Shown here: positions 30,850-40,929 of the stretch, piece after piece | Layout of the letters: the number at the start of each line of letters is the position of its first letter | Numbering within the stretch: the stretch's first letter is position 1 | Assembly (NCBI GenBank): GCA_030220185.1 | Contig: JASPKZ010001598.1 | Span: 1,322,501-1,386,500, forward strand | Direction: 5' to 3' | Source of the DNA: Diploptera punctata | Taxonomy: Eukaryota; Arthropoda; Insecta; Blattodea; Blaberidae | DNA: 64,000 bases | Made by a program: the position numbers and the translations under genes | The notes under the pieces: model-generated | What the model saw: the letters and a program-made list of their open reading frames with translations, nothing else | Databases searched by the model: none | Told to the model about the DNA's origin: nothing

Positions 30850-31848
30850 AAACATTATTAAACAAATCTATAAAGATAATTCCGCTTATGTTAAAATTGG
30901 AAATATAATGTCTAATCCTATAAAAACCACAAAGGGATTGAAACAAGGTGCAGTCTATCACCAATTTTATTTAATATTTATGTAGAATTTATATTAATGA
31001 AATGAAAACAAAGCTGCAAAGGTATGGGGATCGCAATAGGCAACAGATTTTTTCTGACGTTACAATTTGCGGATGATCAACTGATTTTAGCGCAAGACAA
31101 ATTTGATATGGAATTCATGATAAAAAGGTTGAAAACACATATGAATCATGGGGTCTCAGTAAATTTACAAAAAACAGAATATCTGGCAATAAATAACAAT
31201 GAAAGAGAAAATGTAATATTGGAAGAAGGAATCCAAATAAAGCAAGTGAAACAAACTAAATATTTGGGAATTATTACGGATAACATTGAAGGTATAGGCA
31301 AAGAGAACATAAAACATAGAATTGAATTGAGTAGCAAAATAATATCATCGTTAAATTCCATATGGTGGGATAAGCATATTTGGAAAGACACAAAAAAAAT
31401 ATATTGGTAAAACATTGGTGGAATCTGTTACAATGTATGGAAGTGAGATATGGACAATCAATAAGTACTACAAGAATAGACTAATAGCTCTAGAAATGGA
31501 TTATTTACGCAGAAGTGCCAGAAAGTCTAAATTAGAACATGTCACAAATAAGGAAATTAGAAACATAATGGAAACAGAAGAAAGCATAATTAAAAGAATT
31601 GACGAGAAGGAATTAAAGTGGTTAGGACATGTTTTAAGAATGGAAGATGAGCGATGGCCGAAGCAACTATATGAATGGCATCCGAACAGAAATAAGAAAA
31701 GAGGGAGACCAAAGTTAACATGGAAGGAAAACATGTAGACAATAATGCAAGCTAGAGGGCTAAGCATCGAAGATGCCCAAGACCGTAGGCTTTGGAGATT
31801 TGGCACGGGAAGACGGCAGCAGCTGTAAAAACCCGAAGATAGATAATA
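30850..31848 (+). mobile_element. LINE-C with RT core and C-terminus
   Basis: Pieces read NIIKQIYKDNSAYVKIGNI, TTKGLKQGA (the RT G.KQGC block) and, at 31024-31410, LQFADDQLILAQDKFDMEFMIKRLKTHMNHGVSVNLQKTEYLAINN with an intact FADD box, KQTKYLGIITD, LNSIWWDKHIW. A frameshift at about 31405 leads to 31415-31738 ESVTMYGSEIWTINKYYKNRLIALEMDYLRRSARKSK, LKWLGHVLRMEDERWPKQLYEWHPNRNKKRGRPKLTWKENM. The 3' end codes ARGLSIEDAQDRRLWRFGTGRRQQL, then AATAATAAT. Confidence 0.85.
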
Positions 31849-31869
31849 ATAATAAAAAATATTAAAAAT

Positions 31870-32115
31870 AATTCCCGGAGGTATATTACCGCACGGACAT
31901 AAACTCTCCATACATCTATATCGTGAGTTCATATTTTCCAAATATTCTCTTACAATTCTCCTCTCTCAAAGATTGATGCAATTTTCTCATCTTATTTCTG
32001 GTCTACTTTATGGGCGATTTCTCTTTGGTTTTATCGTAAGTTCCCAAACACTCTCTTTCACTCCCATTCGTACCACATGCCCTGCTCATCACAGTCTGCG
32101 AAACTTAACTATGTT
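31870..32115 (-). mobile_element. LINE-A 3' end, decayed
   Basis: GCACGGACATAAACTCTCCATACATC and ACCACATGCCCTGCTCATC match the family terminus on the minus strand, with many substitutions. Confidence 0.6.
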
Positions 32116-32145
32116 GTTGTATTGAATCCTTATTAAGGTCATGTA

Positions 32146-32545
32146 CTTGAGATTCTTCTTCTTCACTCCACGGGCTAGGCAAAAATTGTCTGTTCCGCCT
32201 CAAAGTGGTTCTGTCCATCTTTTCACTGGCCTTCCTACATTCCTTGAACCTCTTGGCTTGAAGTTGAATGCTGCTCTTGGTAATCTTGTTACATTCATTC
32301 TTTCTACATGTGTAAACCATTTCTCTCTATATTCTTTGATTTTCTCATTCAATGGATATATATTTTAACTCTGTTCTTATATCATCATTCTTTATCCGAT
32401 CCAATCTTGTGCAGCCTTTTGTTCTTCTAAGGAAGTCCATTTCTGCGCTTTGTATTCTACTTTGTAATTTTTTTTGGTCATTACACAAGTTTCGCTCCCA
32501 TAAAGTAATGCAGGAACTGCCAAACTCATCATTATCACAATGTAC
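32146..32545 (-). mobile_element. LINE-B 3' end
   Basis: Antisense to 33057-33452 throughout (CACGGGCTAGGCAAAAATTG, TCTGTTCCGCCTCA, TGGCCTTCCTACATTCCTTG). The two form an inverted pair about 500 bp apart. Blocks FLRR.KGCTRLDRIKN are readable on the minus strand. Confidence 0.75.
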
Positions 32546-32579
32546 TTGAGATATAGGCTATAATTTCCTCTACAGACCT

Positions 32580-32582
<3 letters not shown>

Positions 32583-32671
<89 letters not shown>

Positions 32672-32764
32672 ATAATAATAATGATAATAATAATAATAAT
32701 GATAATAATAATAATGATAATAATAATAATAATGATAATAATAATAATGATAATAATAATAATG

Positions 32765-32826
<62 letters not shown>
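32583..32826. repeat. (AAT)n array with GAT variants
   Basis: 244 bp of AAT with regular AATGAT units at 32675-32770. It serves as the 3' neighbour of SINE-3. Confidence 0.97.
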
Positions 32827-32827
<1 letters not shown>

Positions 32828-33052
32828 GGTAAAGTGATCCAACTTCAGGCCTTACGAGCCCCTTGAAGTATTAGGTGGTTAAATATCTTATCTTTCTAGA
32901 AAATCGGCACGAAATGTCAGCCGGGTTGTCAGTTTTACGTAACGGCCGCCTTTTTTACTTCAGAAAAAATGTCTGGCACTCATTTACTTTAAAGGCTGAG
33001 TGGACTCCAGGGTCATGAAGCCAACAGAAGGTTTTAGGTCATATACAGCTGA
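32827..33052 (-). mobile_element. SINE-3, body part, split by LINE-B
   Basis: Runs from the GTAAAGTGATCC end to ATACAGCTGA at the insertion point. The head continues at 33453. Confidence 0.8.
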
Positions 33053-33452
33053 TCACACAATGCGCTGAAGTTTTATAAAACATTGGCAGATCCTGCATAA
33101 ATTTATAGGAGCGAAACTTGGATAATTACCAAAAAATTACAAAGTAGAATACAAAGCTCAGTAATGAACTTCCTTAGTAGAACAAAAGGCTGCACAAGAT
33201 TGGATCGGATAAAGAATGAATATATAAAAACAGAGTTAAATATATATCCATTGAATGAGAAATCAAAGAATATAGTGATAAATTGTTTGCACATGTAGAA
33301 AGAAAGAATATAACAAGATTACCAAGAGCAGCATCCAATTAGAAGTCAAGAGGTTCAAGGAATGTAGGGAGGCCAGTAAAAAGATGGACAGAACAACTGT
33401 GAGGCGGAACAGGCAATTTTTGCCTAGCCCATGAAGTGAAGAAGAAGAAGAG
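33053..33452 (+). mobile_element. LINE-B 3' end inserted into SINE-3
   Basis: Plus-strand pieces read LKFYKTLADPA, SETWIITKKLQSRIQSSVMNFLSRTKGCTRLDRIKNEYIKTELNIY and RGSRNVGRPVKRWTEQL, followed by a GAAGAAGAAGAAG tail. AGCTGA is duplicated at 33047-33052 and 33453-33458, so the LINE landed in an existing SINE-3. Confidence 0.85.
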
Positions 33453-33536
33453 AGCTGACCCTATCGGGACTCGAACCCCCCAACCCTTCCGGAGTATAGC
33501 ATATTTCCTTAACCAAACGAGATATGGCGTGACCCC

Positions 33537-33537
<1 letters not shown>
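33453..33537 (-). mobile_element. SINE-3 tRNA-like head, beyond the LINE-B
   Basis: On the minus strand GGTCACGCCATATCTCGTTTGG (decayed A box) and GGGGTTCGAGTCCCG (B box). Completes the element broken at 33052. Confidence 0.8.

Positions 33538-33632
<95 letters not shown>
33538..33632. repeat. (AAT)n microsatellite
   Basis: About 31 AAT units with one ATA slip at 33586. Confidence 0.95.
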
Positions 33633-33929
33633 GCGCCACTCTAAACCAAATTACATAAATGTGCAATAATTCATCTTATAATTATGTTACAAATTTAAGT
33701 AAAGCAGTTTCAGAAATTATCTTATGTTTAGCGTCAATGAAACTGACTTAATTGTTGTTGAAAAATAGATAATACAGTTCTCGATATAGAAAACCTGATA
33801 GAAGAGTACGAGTGTGACATCTATTGGGGATGTGTGGAAGTAGATATTCAGTTACGTTGGGTAACTAGCATGCGAGGAAAGTTATCTTACCAACAGAATG
33901 AAAATACACGAGTATATTAGTAATCATTG

Positions 33930-34052
33930 CCGTCACTAGATGGCAGAGCCATACTAAAAAGAAAATTTAAATCAGATAACAGTACCATCTGTAGACATGA
34001 ACTTCAACTTGGTCACGAGAAGCAGGTTTACCTAATAGATGGCACCTAGAGC
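33930..34052. promoter_or_regulatory. Cluster of CTCF-like motifs (tentative)
   Basis: CACTAGATGGCAGAG at 33934-33948 fits the CTCF core CASYAGRKGGCRS throughout. ATAGATGGCACC at 34035-34046 and, on the minus strand, ACAGATGGTACTG at 33981-33992 are weaker matches. The surrounding 33640-34150 is the largest stretch here with no repeat I can name. Binding is inference only. Confidence 0.25.
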
Positions 34053-34159
34053 AAGAATGCTACGAAAGGTTTCCCTAATTGTGGTTCGTGATACACCCAG
34101 GTTTGAAAACCCGATGTTGTAAAATAAATTCAAAATTAATCGAAGAATAGTGAAATGAT

Positions 34160-34640
34160 TTGTTTGGTAATCATCACCATCATTCGTCACAGATTAGGTA
34201 TTTTCCTGTTCCGATCTCACATCTGTTCAGTCCAGCGCTTTCTAGGTCTTCCTACCGATCTTCGTCGTCCAGGATTATACATCAGTTCCATCTTTGATAT
34301 CCTATCCTCTGTTATTCTTTGCAGATGTTCTATCCAGTTGTTCCTATTTTCTTCTATTTGTTGAAGAAGTGGTTGTATTTTTAATTCCTCGCTAATATTT
34401 CTAATAGGCATATGTATACTGTTCAGCTATACAACCTTTCACCAAAGAAAGAGCCGCAGTAGGAATCTCATTTCCGCTGCCTGATTTACTTTCTATTATT
34501 ATTCTTTTTCCTTCAGGACCCATGCTTCACATTCACTTCCAATACATCGCCACAGGTAGTGACCATAATGTATGAATAAAATCTTAGTTGTTCGTCTGAA
34601 AGTTCCACAAATATGTTGAAATTTCTGCATTTTCTTATTT
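34160..34640 (-). mobile_element. LINE-B, decayed RT C-terminus
   Basis: Minus frame 34217-34411 reads NISEELKIQPLLQQIEENRNNWIEHLQRITEDRISKMELMYNPGRRRSVGRPRKRWTEQM. Farther upstream only damaged pieces (ESK.GSGNEIPTAALSLVKG) remain. Bases 34645-34800 hold TTC-rich simple sequence and an unassigned piece. Confidence 0.7.
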
Positions 34641-34804
34641 ATATCGTTCTTCTTCTTCCTTCTCTCTTATTCTTCTTCTTCCTCTACGAGATGAAAGCTG
34701 GCATTCTTGTTGCGGGTTCATTTCCTACAGGAAACACGGGGTATGGTGAGCCAGCCTTCCATCGTAGGTTGTGGTCTTCCTAAAGGCCTTTTTCTGCTGA
34801 GGTG

Positions 34805-35480
34805 TCCCGTCACGTACTTTCTTTCACTAATCTATCTGTTCTCCCATTCTATCTATGTGATCGTTCCAATTTAATCTTCTATCATTTATCCAAAGGTTTA
34901 TAGGTTCAATTTCACATTCTTCTCTAATAACAGAGCTGCGAATTTTCTCTCTCAGCGATTTTCCTACGATTTTCCTTAAAACTTTCATTTCGGTTGTTTC
35001 ATTGATTTGTTTTGTTTTTTGAGTTTCTGTTCGGCATTCACAACCATATGTTCGAACTGGTCTTATGACAGATTTGCAAATTCTTACTTTTGTACCTATT
35101 CTTAAATTTTTATTTTTCCAAACAGTATTGTTAAACATCCCGATATTTTGTTTGCATTATTTGCTTGATGGAGGATTTCATCTGTTATTCTGTTGCTGCT
35201 GTTGATTTCTACTCCTAAATATTTTAATTTCATGACTTGTTCTATACTTTTCCCTTCTATTTCTAATTTAACACGTCGTGGGTCCTTGGATATTGCCATT
35301 GATTTGGTTTTATTTGTTGAGATTTTCATGTTATATTTTGCTGCAATGATTCTAAATTTCTGTAATAGTATTTGTAAATCATCTTCACTTTGTGCAATTA
35401 GAACTGTGTCTTCAGCATAGTTTATTATCTTCAGCTCTTTGTTACCTATTTTAATTCCTTTTCTATCCTTCCTTTTATAT
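34805..35480 (-). mobile_element. LINE-I, RT C-terminus
   Basis: Two overlapping minus frames. 35102-35329 reads MKISTNKTKSMAISKDPRRVKLEIEGKSIEQVMKLKYLGVEINSSNRITDEILHQANNANKISGCL. 34827-35138 reads FNNTVWKNKNLRIGTKVRICKSVIRPVRTYGCECRTETQKTKQINETTEMKVLRKIVGKSLREKIRSSVIREECEI, NDRRLNWNDHIDRM. Upstream NYAEDTVLIAQSEDDLQ has YAED in place of YADD (35408-35419). A clade different from LINE-A to E. Confidence 0.8.
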
Positions 35481-35494
35481 CGTGATCTTCATAA

Positions 35495-35665
35495 ATCATA
35501 TCTCAGCCCAAATACTGGATGAGTAGGCCTAAAACCTGTTCCAACACTATCTTTTATTACTATTTTTGTTCTTACTGGGTATTTTCCATAGAATGGCATT
35601 ACTTTAGTTTTTATTTTTTAAATTATCTTATTATATTTCTTACATATATTATTAAACTGATAGTC
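35495..35665 (-). mobile_element. LINE-B internal fragment
   Basis: Antisense MPFYGKYPVRTKIVIKD-type sequence (35510-35600) between the RT palm and YLG blocks, then AATAATAT-rich decay. TAGGCCTA at 35524-35531 interrupts it. Confidence 0.5.
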
Positions 35666-35763
35666 TAGGACAACATATAGACTTGATTTAAGTGTTTACC
35701 AATAATAAAAATCGAACCCGGAGCTGCATGACCGCGTGGAAATTTCAATCATTAATATATGTA

Positions 35764-36105
35764 CGGTCCACCTCCACCGCTGTGGTCTCGAGATAGCGTG
35801 CTGCCTTGTCACACAGCGGGCCCGGGTTCGATCCCCGGTCGGGGCAGTTTTTCTGGGTGAGGTTTTTATCGGAGTTTTTCCTCACCTGTAAGACAAATGT
35901 CAGAAAAACTTTAAGGCCCAAACGGTCCCCGAAATCATATGACCAACATCACCATCATTATCCTTATCATTATCATCCTTCACCGGTGTGGAAAGCAACG
36001 GGAAGCTACCACACCTACAATTCCCTAGTAAAGCTGCAAGCATAGTATGAAAATGCTATGATTGCAGTGAAGGACCCGCCCTCGGGCAGAATTACTATGG
36101 ATGGA
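35764..36105 (+). mobile_element. SINE-1, tail type b
   Basis: Shares the head of 16136 (GCGGGCCCGGGTTCGATCCC B box) but has the other tail: TTCACCGGTGTGGAAAGC, AAATGCTATGATTGCAGTG and GGGCAGAATTACTATGGATG. ATATATGTA is duplicated at 35755-35763 and 36106-36114. Confidence 0.88.
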
Positions 36106-36149
36106 ATATATGTAGGTGTACAGTAATTCACCTTTCTCACATCACCTCA

Positions 36150-36475
36150 TTTTTTTGGTTTAGACTACCTATTGGGAATTTTTTCTCTGGTTTTCTTAAG
36201 TTTTCATACCCTCCTGACATTTCCCATTTGTGCCACGTTCTGCCCTCTGCAGTTTATAAAACTTAACTATTCTTATCGCATCTGCTCTCCCATAAACATC
36301 GCGTAGCTCACTATTATGAAGTTTGCTCAATTCATCTGTCTGTTTACCTCTCTTTGGTTCCAAATTTTATCTTAAGAACTCAATTCTCAAAAACTCAAAC
36401 TCGTAATTTTTTCTCCTTTAAATATTATTTAGGCCTACTTACTTACTCACTGGCACTATCAAACCCGCACGTGAG
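36150..36475 (-). mobile_element. LINE-A 3' end, decayed
   Basis: ACTACCTATTGGGAATTTTTTC, CTGGTTTTCTTAAG, CTCTTTGGTTCCAAATTTT and a TTACTTACTCACTGGCAC tail match LINE-A on the minus strand, out of the expected order at the tail. A short LINE-B-like piece (36655-36740: MDHIIRMDNNRIPKEIF) follows on the plus strand. Confidence 0.6.
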
Positions 36476-36747
36476 TGTAAATGTAATATTTCAGTATAGT
36501 TACTTAGGTTGGCAATCCCGAAATTAGAAAGTTGAACTTTCAATTATGGTCGCCATTGCTGTCAGTAGGGCAAAACGCACTATCGCGCAAAAAAATTATT
36601 CCAATTTTAAATGTGTAACTTACCTTATAAAACAGTCGTCCTCAATTATAATAACGTGCGTCGTCACGAATTAATGGACCACATCATTAGAATGGATAAC
36701 AACAGAATCCCGAAAGAGATTTTTCATTGCAATTATTTTAACTGTAA

Positions 36748-37745
36748 CTAACCAACTCATTGGCACTATCGAACCCGTAGGTTCATGGTCGCGCAGACAT
36801 AAGCTCTCCATACATCTCTATCCTGAGCTAATGTTTTCCGATCATTCCCTGTATAATCTACTTCCCTCAAATCACAGTTAATGTTATTCTACCACCTCTT
36901 TCTTGGCCTACCAACTGGGCGTTTTCCCTCTGGTTTTCCTACAATAATCTTCCACCTCTTTCACTCCCCATTCATGCCGCATGTCTTGCCCATCGCACTC
37001 CACGAGATTTAACTGTTATCATATCTGGCTTCTTATGAAGACCATGTACTTCACTGTTATGCAAGTCTTCTCCGTTCACCCGTCTGTTCATCTCTCTTTG
37101 GTCCAAAAATTTTCCTAAGAACTTTATTCTCAAATACTCGGTAATCTCCTTTTCTCCCTTAAAGTAAGAGTCCATGTTTCGCATCCATATAATAGGCCTA
37201 TAACTGGTAAAATAATAGGCTCATATATTTGCAGTTTAATGTTTTTTGAAAGGAGTTGGGACATCAAGAGTCTCTGCAATGCATAATAGCACGCATTTCC
37301 AGAATTGAGCCTATGTTTAATTTCCATGTGCATCTCATTCCTGTTTGTGATTATCGTTCCTAGGTATTTGAATTCAGCCACTTTCTCAAAATTTCCCTCA
37401 TTTGTCATTAGCTGTCCATTTCCATTACATAATGTAGGCCTATTTCTATGTGTGACCGTATAATTAGTTTTATTGATATTTACTTCCAGTCCCAATTTCT
37501 TAGTGTTACTCAGTAGTGCATGCGTGTTGTCCTTTAGTATCTCCTCGCTATCGCCCAACAGTACTACATCATCAGCATACAATACGTAACAGCTTATTAA
37601 TACCATTGAGTCGTAGGCCTTCTTCATCCTCTAAAAATTTGATGGCATGCTCTAGTACAAAATTAAATAGTAGAAGAGATAGTGCATCTCGTATATAATG
37701 CATTTCTATGTGCGACCATATATTTATTTTTATTGATATTTATTC
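36748..37745 (-). mobile_element. LINE-A, with RT catalytic box
   Basis: Minus frame 37130-37627 reads CYVLYADDVVLLGDSEEILKDNTHALLSNTKKLGLEVNINKTNYTVTHRN, MTNEGNFEKVAEFKYLGTIITNRNEMHMEIKHRLNSGNACYYALQRLLMSQLLSKNIKLQIYEPIILPVIGLLYGCETWTLTLREKRRL. The YADD box is intact. A frameshift precedes the FLGKFLDQREMNRRVNGEDLHNSEVHGLHKKPDM tail at 36972-37184. GGCCTA has been added at 37193-37200 and at 37435-37442, each turning TA into TAGGCCTA. Confidence 0.85.
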
Positions 37746-37858
37746 CTCATTTATTTAAACTATTCTTTAGCCTAACTTCTGTAGGCTATATTATCAACGC
37801 TAAAATATGTTACGTAAGTCCTATGCAAATGAAATGTAAAATTTCTGAATTAAAAATG

Positions 37859-38068
37859 CTAACACTCACCACCCTTATCCGTGGTAGTTGATTTTGACTT
37901 GTATGCGATATCCCACTTAGAAAATCCCTGAGGGGACAGGTTGCCCTGGAGAACATTGACTGCCATCACCCACTGTGCATCCATGTGTGAAACAGCCATT
38001 GTGTTGACTGACAGATTGGATTTAGATGGGAAACTACTGCAATACGGCAATATAAGTGTATTCATCAA
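37859..38068 (-). CDS. Candidate exon of an unrecognised host gene (minus strand)
   Basis: The minus strand reads MAVSHMDAQWVMAVNVLQGNLSPQGFSKWDIAYKSKSTTTDKGG, from a possible start in a good context (CACAATGG, about 37998) to a strong splice donor AAGGGTG/GTGAGT at about 37867-37875. The open frame extends further upstream to 38068 (LILPYCSSFPSKSNLSVNTMAVS). Local composition is more GC-rich and less repetitive than the flanks, and no TE family in the window matches. I do not recognise the protein and cannot locate a partner exon. An unknown TE remnant is the main alternative. Confidence 0.3.
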   Translation of the reverse strand: MMNTLILPYCSSFPSKSNLSVNTMAVSHMDAQWVMAVNVLQGNLSPQGFSKWDIAYKSKSTTTDKGGEC

Positions 38069-38214
38069 TGAGCAAACAAGGATAGTTCCGCCGAGGGAAG
38101 TTAATTTTATTGGGGAACATTCATGTCCCTTTAGTTCTAAGAGGCATTCGCGAATTGTTTGAGAAAAAATTGACAGTTGCTAACAATGAATCTGTTTCTA
38201 TCTTATTAACTCTA

Positions 38215-38345
38215 TTGCGCGACAGGCCTATAAGTCTCTTGGCCTACCATACGGCTGCTGTCCTCACATCCACATGTGTTAATCGCAGAGGTAAACGATC
38301 ATCAAACCAGTAGGGGTGACATGTGGTCAGCATGTCGTATCCCAT
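38215..38345 (-). mobile_element. SINE-4 body fragment
   Basis: Minus-strand blocks CGACATGCTGACCACATGTC, ACCCCTACTGG and TTAACACATGTGGATGTGA match 3355-3425. tRNA head absent. Bases 38346-38685 are otherwise unassigned; GCAGTAGAGGGCAA at 38597-38610 resembles a CTCF core. Confidence 0.6.
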
Positions 38346-38685
38346 TGTAGATGGGTTTCTCGACCTTATTATGTCTTTTATTATACTGCAGCCACTGATT
38401 TTCCGGCCTTGACGTTTTCATGACAGTGTTGCCGATATGGATATTCAGTGGGAGTGGCCGCTTTATGTATGCGGTTAGCAGACATACAGCTGACAACATC
38501 ACAGCAATTTCAAACCTTACTAGCGGGCTATAGCTGCGCCAAGAGCAGTGATTGGTCGTGGCAGACATCTACTCCCATACAACCATATCCTTATTGGCAG
38601 TAGAGGGCAAATTCTCCCTTTACCCCTCGCATAACCTAAACTTCAAAGCCGGAGATATGATGGCTTGGGTATAGACATGTAAATA

Positions 38686-39943
38686 ACGGGCTTCCAACAT
38701 AAAACCGGACCGACCTCACGGAGTTTCACCCGGCACGCAGTGCTGTCTCTTCCTCCCGCAATTCACCCTGCCTGCCACCCGTCCTTGAACTGTTTCTTAC
38801 CTTATAGAAAATGCTGGAAATGTTGTCTTCCCGCAGTTAAACAGGCATTATACCGAGCAAACACGCTGTAGTTCGGGCACTGTCAAGTTTCTGATTTCAT
38901 TTCTTATGTTGTTCTTCAGTTCTTCCAATGTGTGCGGATTTGTTTTGTACACTTTGTCTTTCAGGCTATCCCACAAATAAAAATCACACACTGTTAGATC
39001 TGGGGAGCGAAGGGGCCATACACCAGCACTAATCACTCTATCTTCAAACACTTCCCTAATTTTATTCATGGACTCCTCTGCTGTATGAGCAGTAGTAGAA
39101 TCTTGTTGAAACCACCCATATGATTTCTCTTCTTCAGTCAGTTCAAGAAAAAATGGGGTCAAAATGTCATTTCGATACCTCTCTGCAGTTGCAGTCTTCT
39201 CGTAGAAAATCGGACCGATTATGCGCTTTGCGCTAATCGCACACCAAACTCCACTTTTCTGATCATGAAGAGGCGTTTCCTGTATTCGATTTGAATTTTC
39301 AGAACACAAATAGCGAGTATTGTGAGTGTTCACACGACCATTTAGGTGGAACCATGATTCGTCTGTAAAGAACAAAAGCTGAGGGTCGATTAACCCTTCA
39401 GTCACTGATGAAAAAAACCACTCACAATAACGCACACGTGCTATGGGATCACCTTGGTTTAGACAATGAACACGTGTACACTTTAACAATTTTGTTGCTG
39501 TATGTGCAGAAGATACTGAAATCCCAACTTGTTGTGCTAATTTCGGTAATGATTTTTGTGGTGAACGTTCCAAATTTTCGCCAATTTCGTCTAATTTTTC
39601 TTCGGTAAGAACCGTACGCCTTCGCGTGTGTTTCTTATTTTGTACTGAACCAGTGGTCTCAAATTTAGTCATAAGATCGTGGATTGTCGATCTGGAAGGT
39701 GGTAATTGTCCAGGGAAGTTCCGAATAAATTCCTCGCGAACGCGACGAGCTGATTCGTATTTATAATAACATTTACACACATAAATGCGCTGCTCTAATG
39801 TCAGCTGACGTCTCATCTTGTCGAACGATAGTAAACTGACTAGTTCAAGGACGAGCGGCTGGCAGAGTGAAATGCGGACGAGGAGAGAGCGGGCCTGACG
39901 GGTGAAACCCCGTGAGGCCGGTACGGGTTTATATTGGAAGCCC
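38686..39943 (-). mobile_element. Full-length mariner-type transposon
   Basis: About 1.26 kb. The left end GGGCTTCCAACATAAAACCGG and the complement of the right end, GGGCTTCCAATATAAACCCG, continue as ~45-bp inverted repeats. Both include CCTCACGG.GTTTCACCCG. TA lies 2-3 bases outside both ends, so the exact border is uncertain by a few bases. It holds one intronless transposase frame. Terminal repeats and frame both survive, so it is young. Confidence 0.88.
38848..39816 (-). CDS. Tc1/mariner-superfamily transposase
   Basis: A 322-codon intronless frame within the terminal repeats. The enzyme would bind the inverted ends and move the element by cut and paste into TA sites in the nucleus. Residues 1-115 form paired helix-turn-helix regions (LTLEQRIYVCKCYYKYESARRVREEF; SRSTIHDLMTKFETTGSVQNKK; KLAQQVGISVSSAHTATKLLK). 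The DDE core follows: FFTDESWFHLNG with Asp152, GWFQQDSTTAHTA with Asp239, and WPLRSPDLTVCDFYLW with Asp278. All three acidic residues are present; 38 residues separate the last two, more than the 34 of classical mariners. The start is the first Met after the right-hand end, at 39816. The C-terminus stops at ELQRVCSV, a little short compared with what I recall of relatives, perhaps by frameshift. WPPR to WPLR and Gly to Asp (LWDSLK) may weaken it. Confidence 0.9.
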   Translation of the reverse strand: MRRQLTLEQRIYVCKCYYKYESARRVREEFIRNFPGQLPPSRSTIHDLMTKFETTGSVQNKKHTRRRTVLTEEKLDEIGENLERSPQKSLPKLAQQVGISVSSAHTATKLLKCTRVHCLNQGDPIARVRYCEWFFSSVTEGLIDPQLLFFTDESWFHLNGRVNTHNTRYLCSENSNRIQETPLHDQKSGVWCAISAKRIIGPIFYEKTATAERYRNDILTPFFLELTEEEKSYGWFQQDSTTAHTAEESMNKIREVFEDRVISAGVWPLRSPDLTVCDFYLWDSLKDKVYKTNPHTLEELKNNIRNEIRNLTVPELQRVCSV

Positions 39944-40120
39944 GGGATATCCTAAGTGTACTAGGGCAGGGGTCACCAATTGGAGGATCTGGGGCTTTGG
40001 TTTCCGGACCGATCAAATATCGAATTAATACACATTTTTAAAACTGGTTAAACATCGAGTACAACCAGTTGTACTAAATTTCATGTCATGATAGTATTAT
40101 CGTTGGCTCGGTTGGTATCA

Positions 40121-40265
40121 TTATCATCATCATCCTTCACCGGTGTGGAAAGCAAAGGGAAGCTACCACACCTATAATTCCCTAGTAAAGATGCAAAGCA
40201 TAGCGTGAAAATGCTGTGATTGCAGTGAAAGACCTGTCCTCGGGCAGAGTTACTATGGATGGATG
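40121..40265 (+). mobile_element. SINE-1 type b, 3' half
   Basis: TTCACCGGTGTGGAAAGC, AAATGCTGTGATTGCAGTG and CTCGGGCAGAGTTACTATGG without the tRNA head. Confidence 0.75.
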
Positions 40266-40407
40266 GAACATAATTTAAATAAAAGCCTTATAATAGCCTA
40301 TTAGTTACTCAGGCCTAATAAAAGCTTCGTATGTTTTATCAACTGTGGCTCCGGACCTCTACTTAATTTACTACTTTGAAAATGGGCTTCCATGAAATGT
40401 AATTGGT

Positions 40408-40800
40408 GACCCCTGGTCTAGGGGTTACGTTGCTTGCCTCTGGTCCCGAAGGTGGCAAGTTCAAATCCAGCCGTGTCGATGGATTTTTTTAGAACGAAAA
40501 AATCCAAGGAAAAAATCCTCCAGAGAGAGAGGGGGGGGGTTTAAACAGCGAATCTCGAGACTGAGGATTTTCAGGCTCGTAAAAGAACCTTAAACCTAAT
40601 TTAGAGCACCTGAGTAAAATTTAATCGGCCTTTCCTATCCAAACATGCCTTAGTTGCCGTCTAGATATGATACATATTTTAAGTGATAGGCCTATGCTAC
40701 CATATGTCGCTCTTGACATCTGTAGGAAAATAACCGTAACGAATTAGCTTTCTTAAGAAACTTCCACTAGGGAGCACCCCTGCCCCCACTTGGGGATGTA
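40408..40800 (+). mobile_element. SINE-2, diverged
   Basis: Decayed head TGGTCTAGGGGTTACGTTGC and B box AAGTTCAAATCCAGCC, body TTTTCAGGCTCGTAAAAG, ending GGGAGCACCCCTGCC. It differs from the 13628 copy over much of its length, like 48290, so it may be an older subfamily. Confidence 0.7.
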
Positions 40801-40825
40801 TGTATATGGACTAGACTATTAAAAA

Positions 40826-40906
40826 AATCATGACTGAACTAGGATTTGAACCCAGAATTTCCAGCTTTGCGCGCTGGCACCCTACCTTTGAGCTACCCAG
40901 GCATGC
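40826..40906 (-). mobile_element. SINE-6 tRNA-like head
   Basis: Minus strand ATGCCTGGGTAGCTCAAAGG, anticodon-like region, then CTGGGTTCAAATCCTAG. It has A and B boxes but the acceptor halves (GCATGCC and GTTCAGTCA) do not pair, so it is not a working tRNA. The complementary acceptor half survives in the 8106-8228 palindrome. Confidence 0.6.
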
Positions 40907-40929
40907 ATGTACAGACGTGAATTTTTCTC

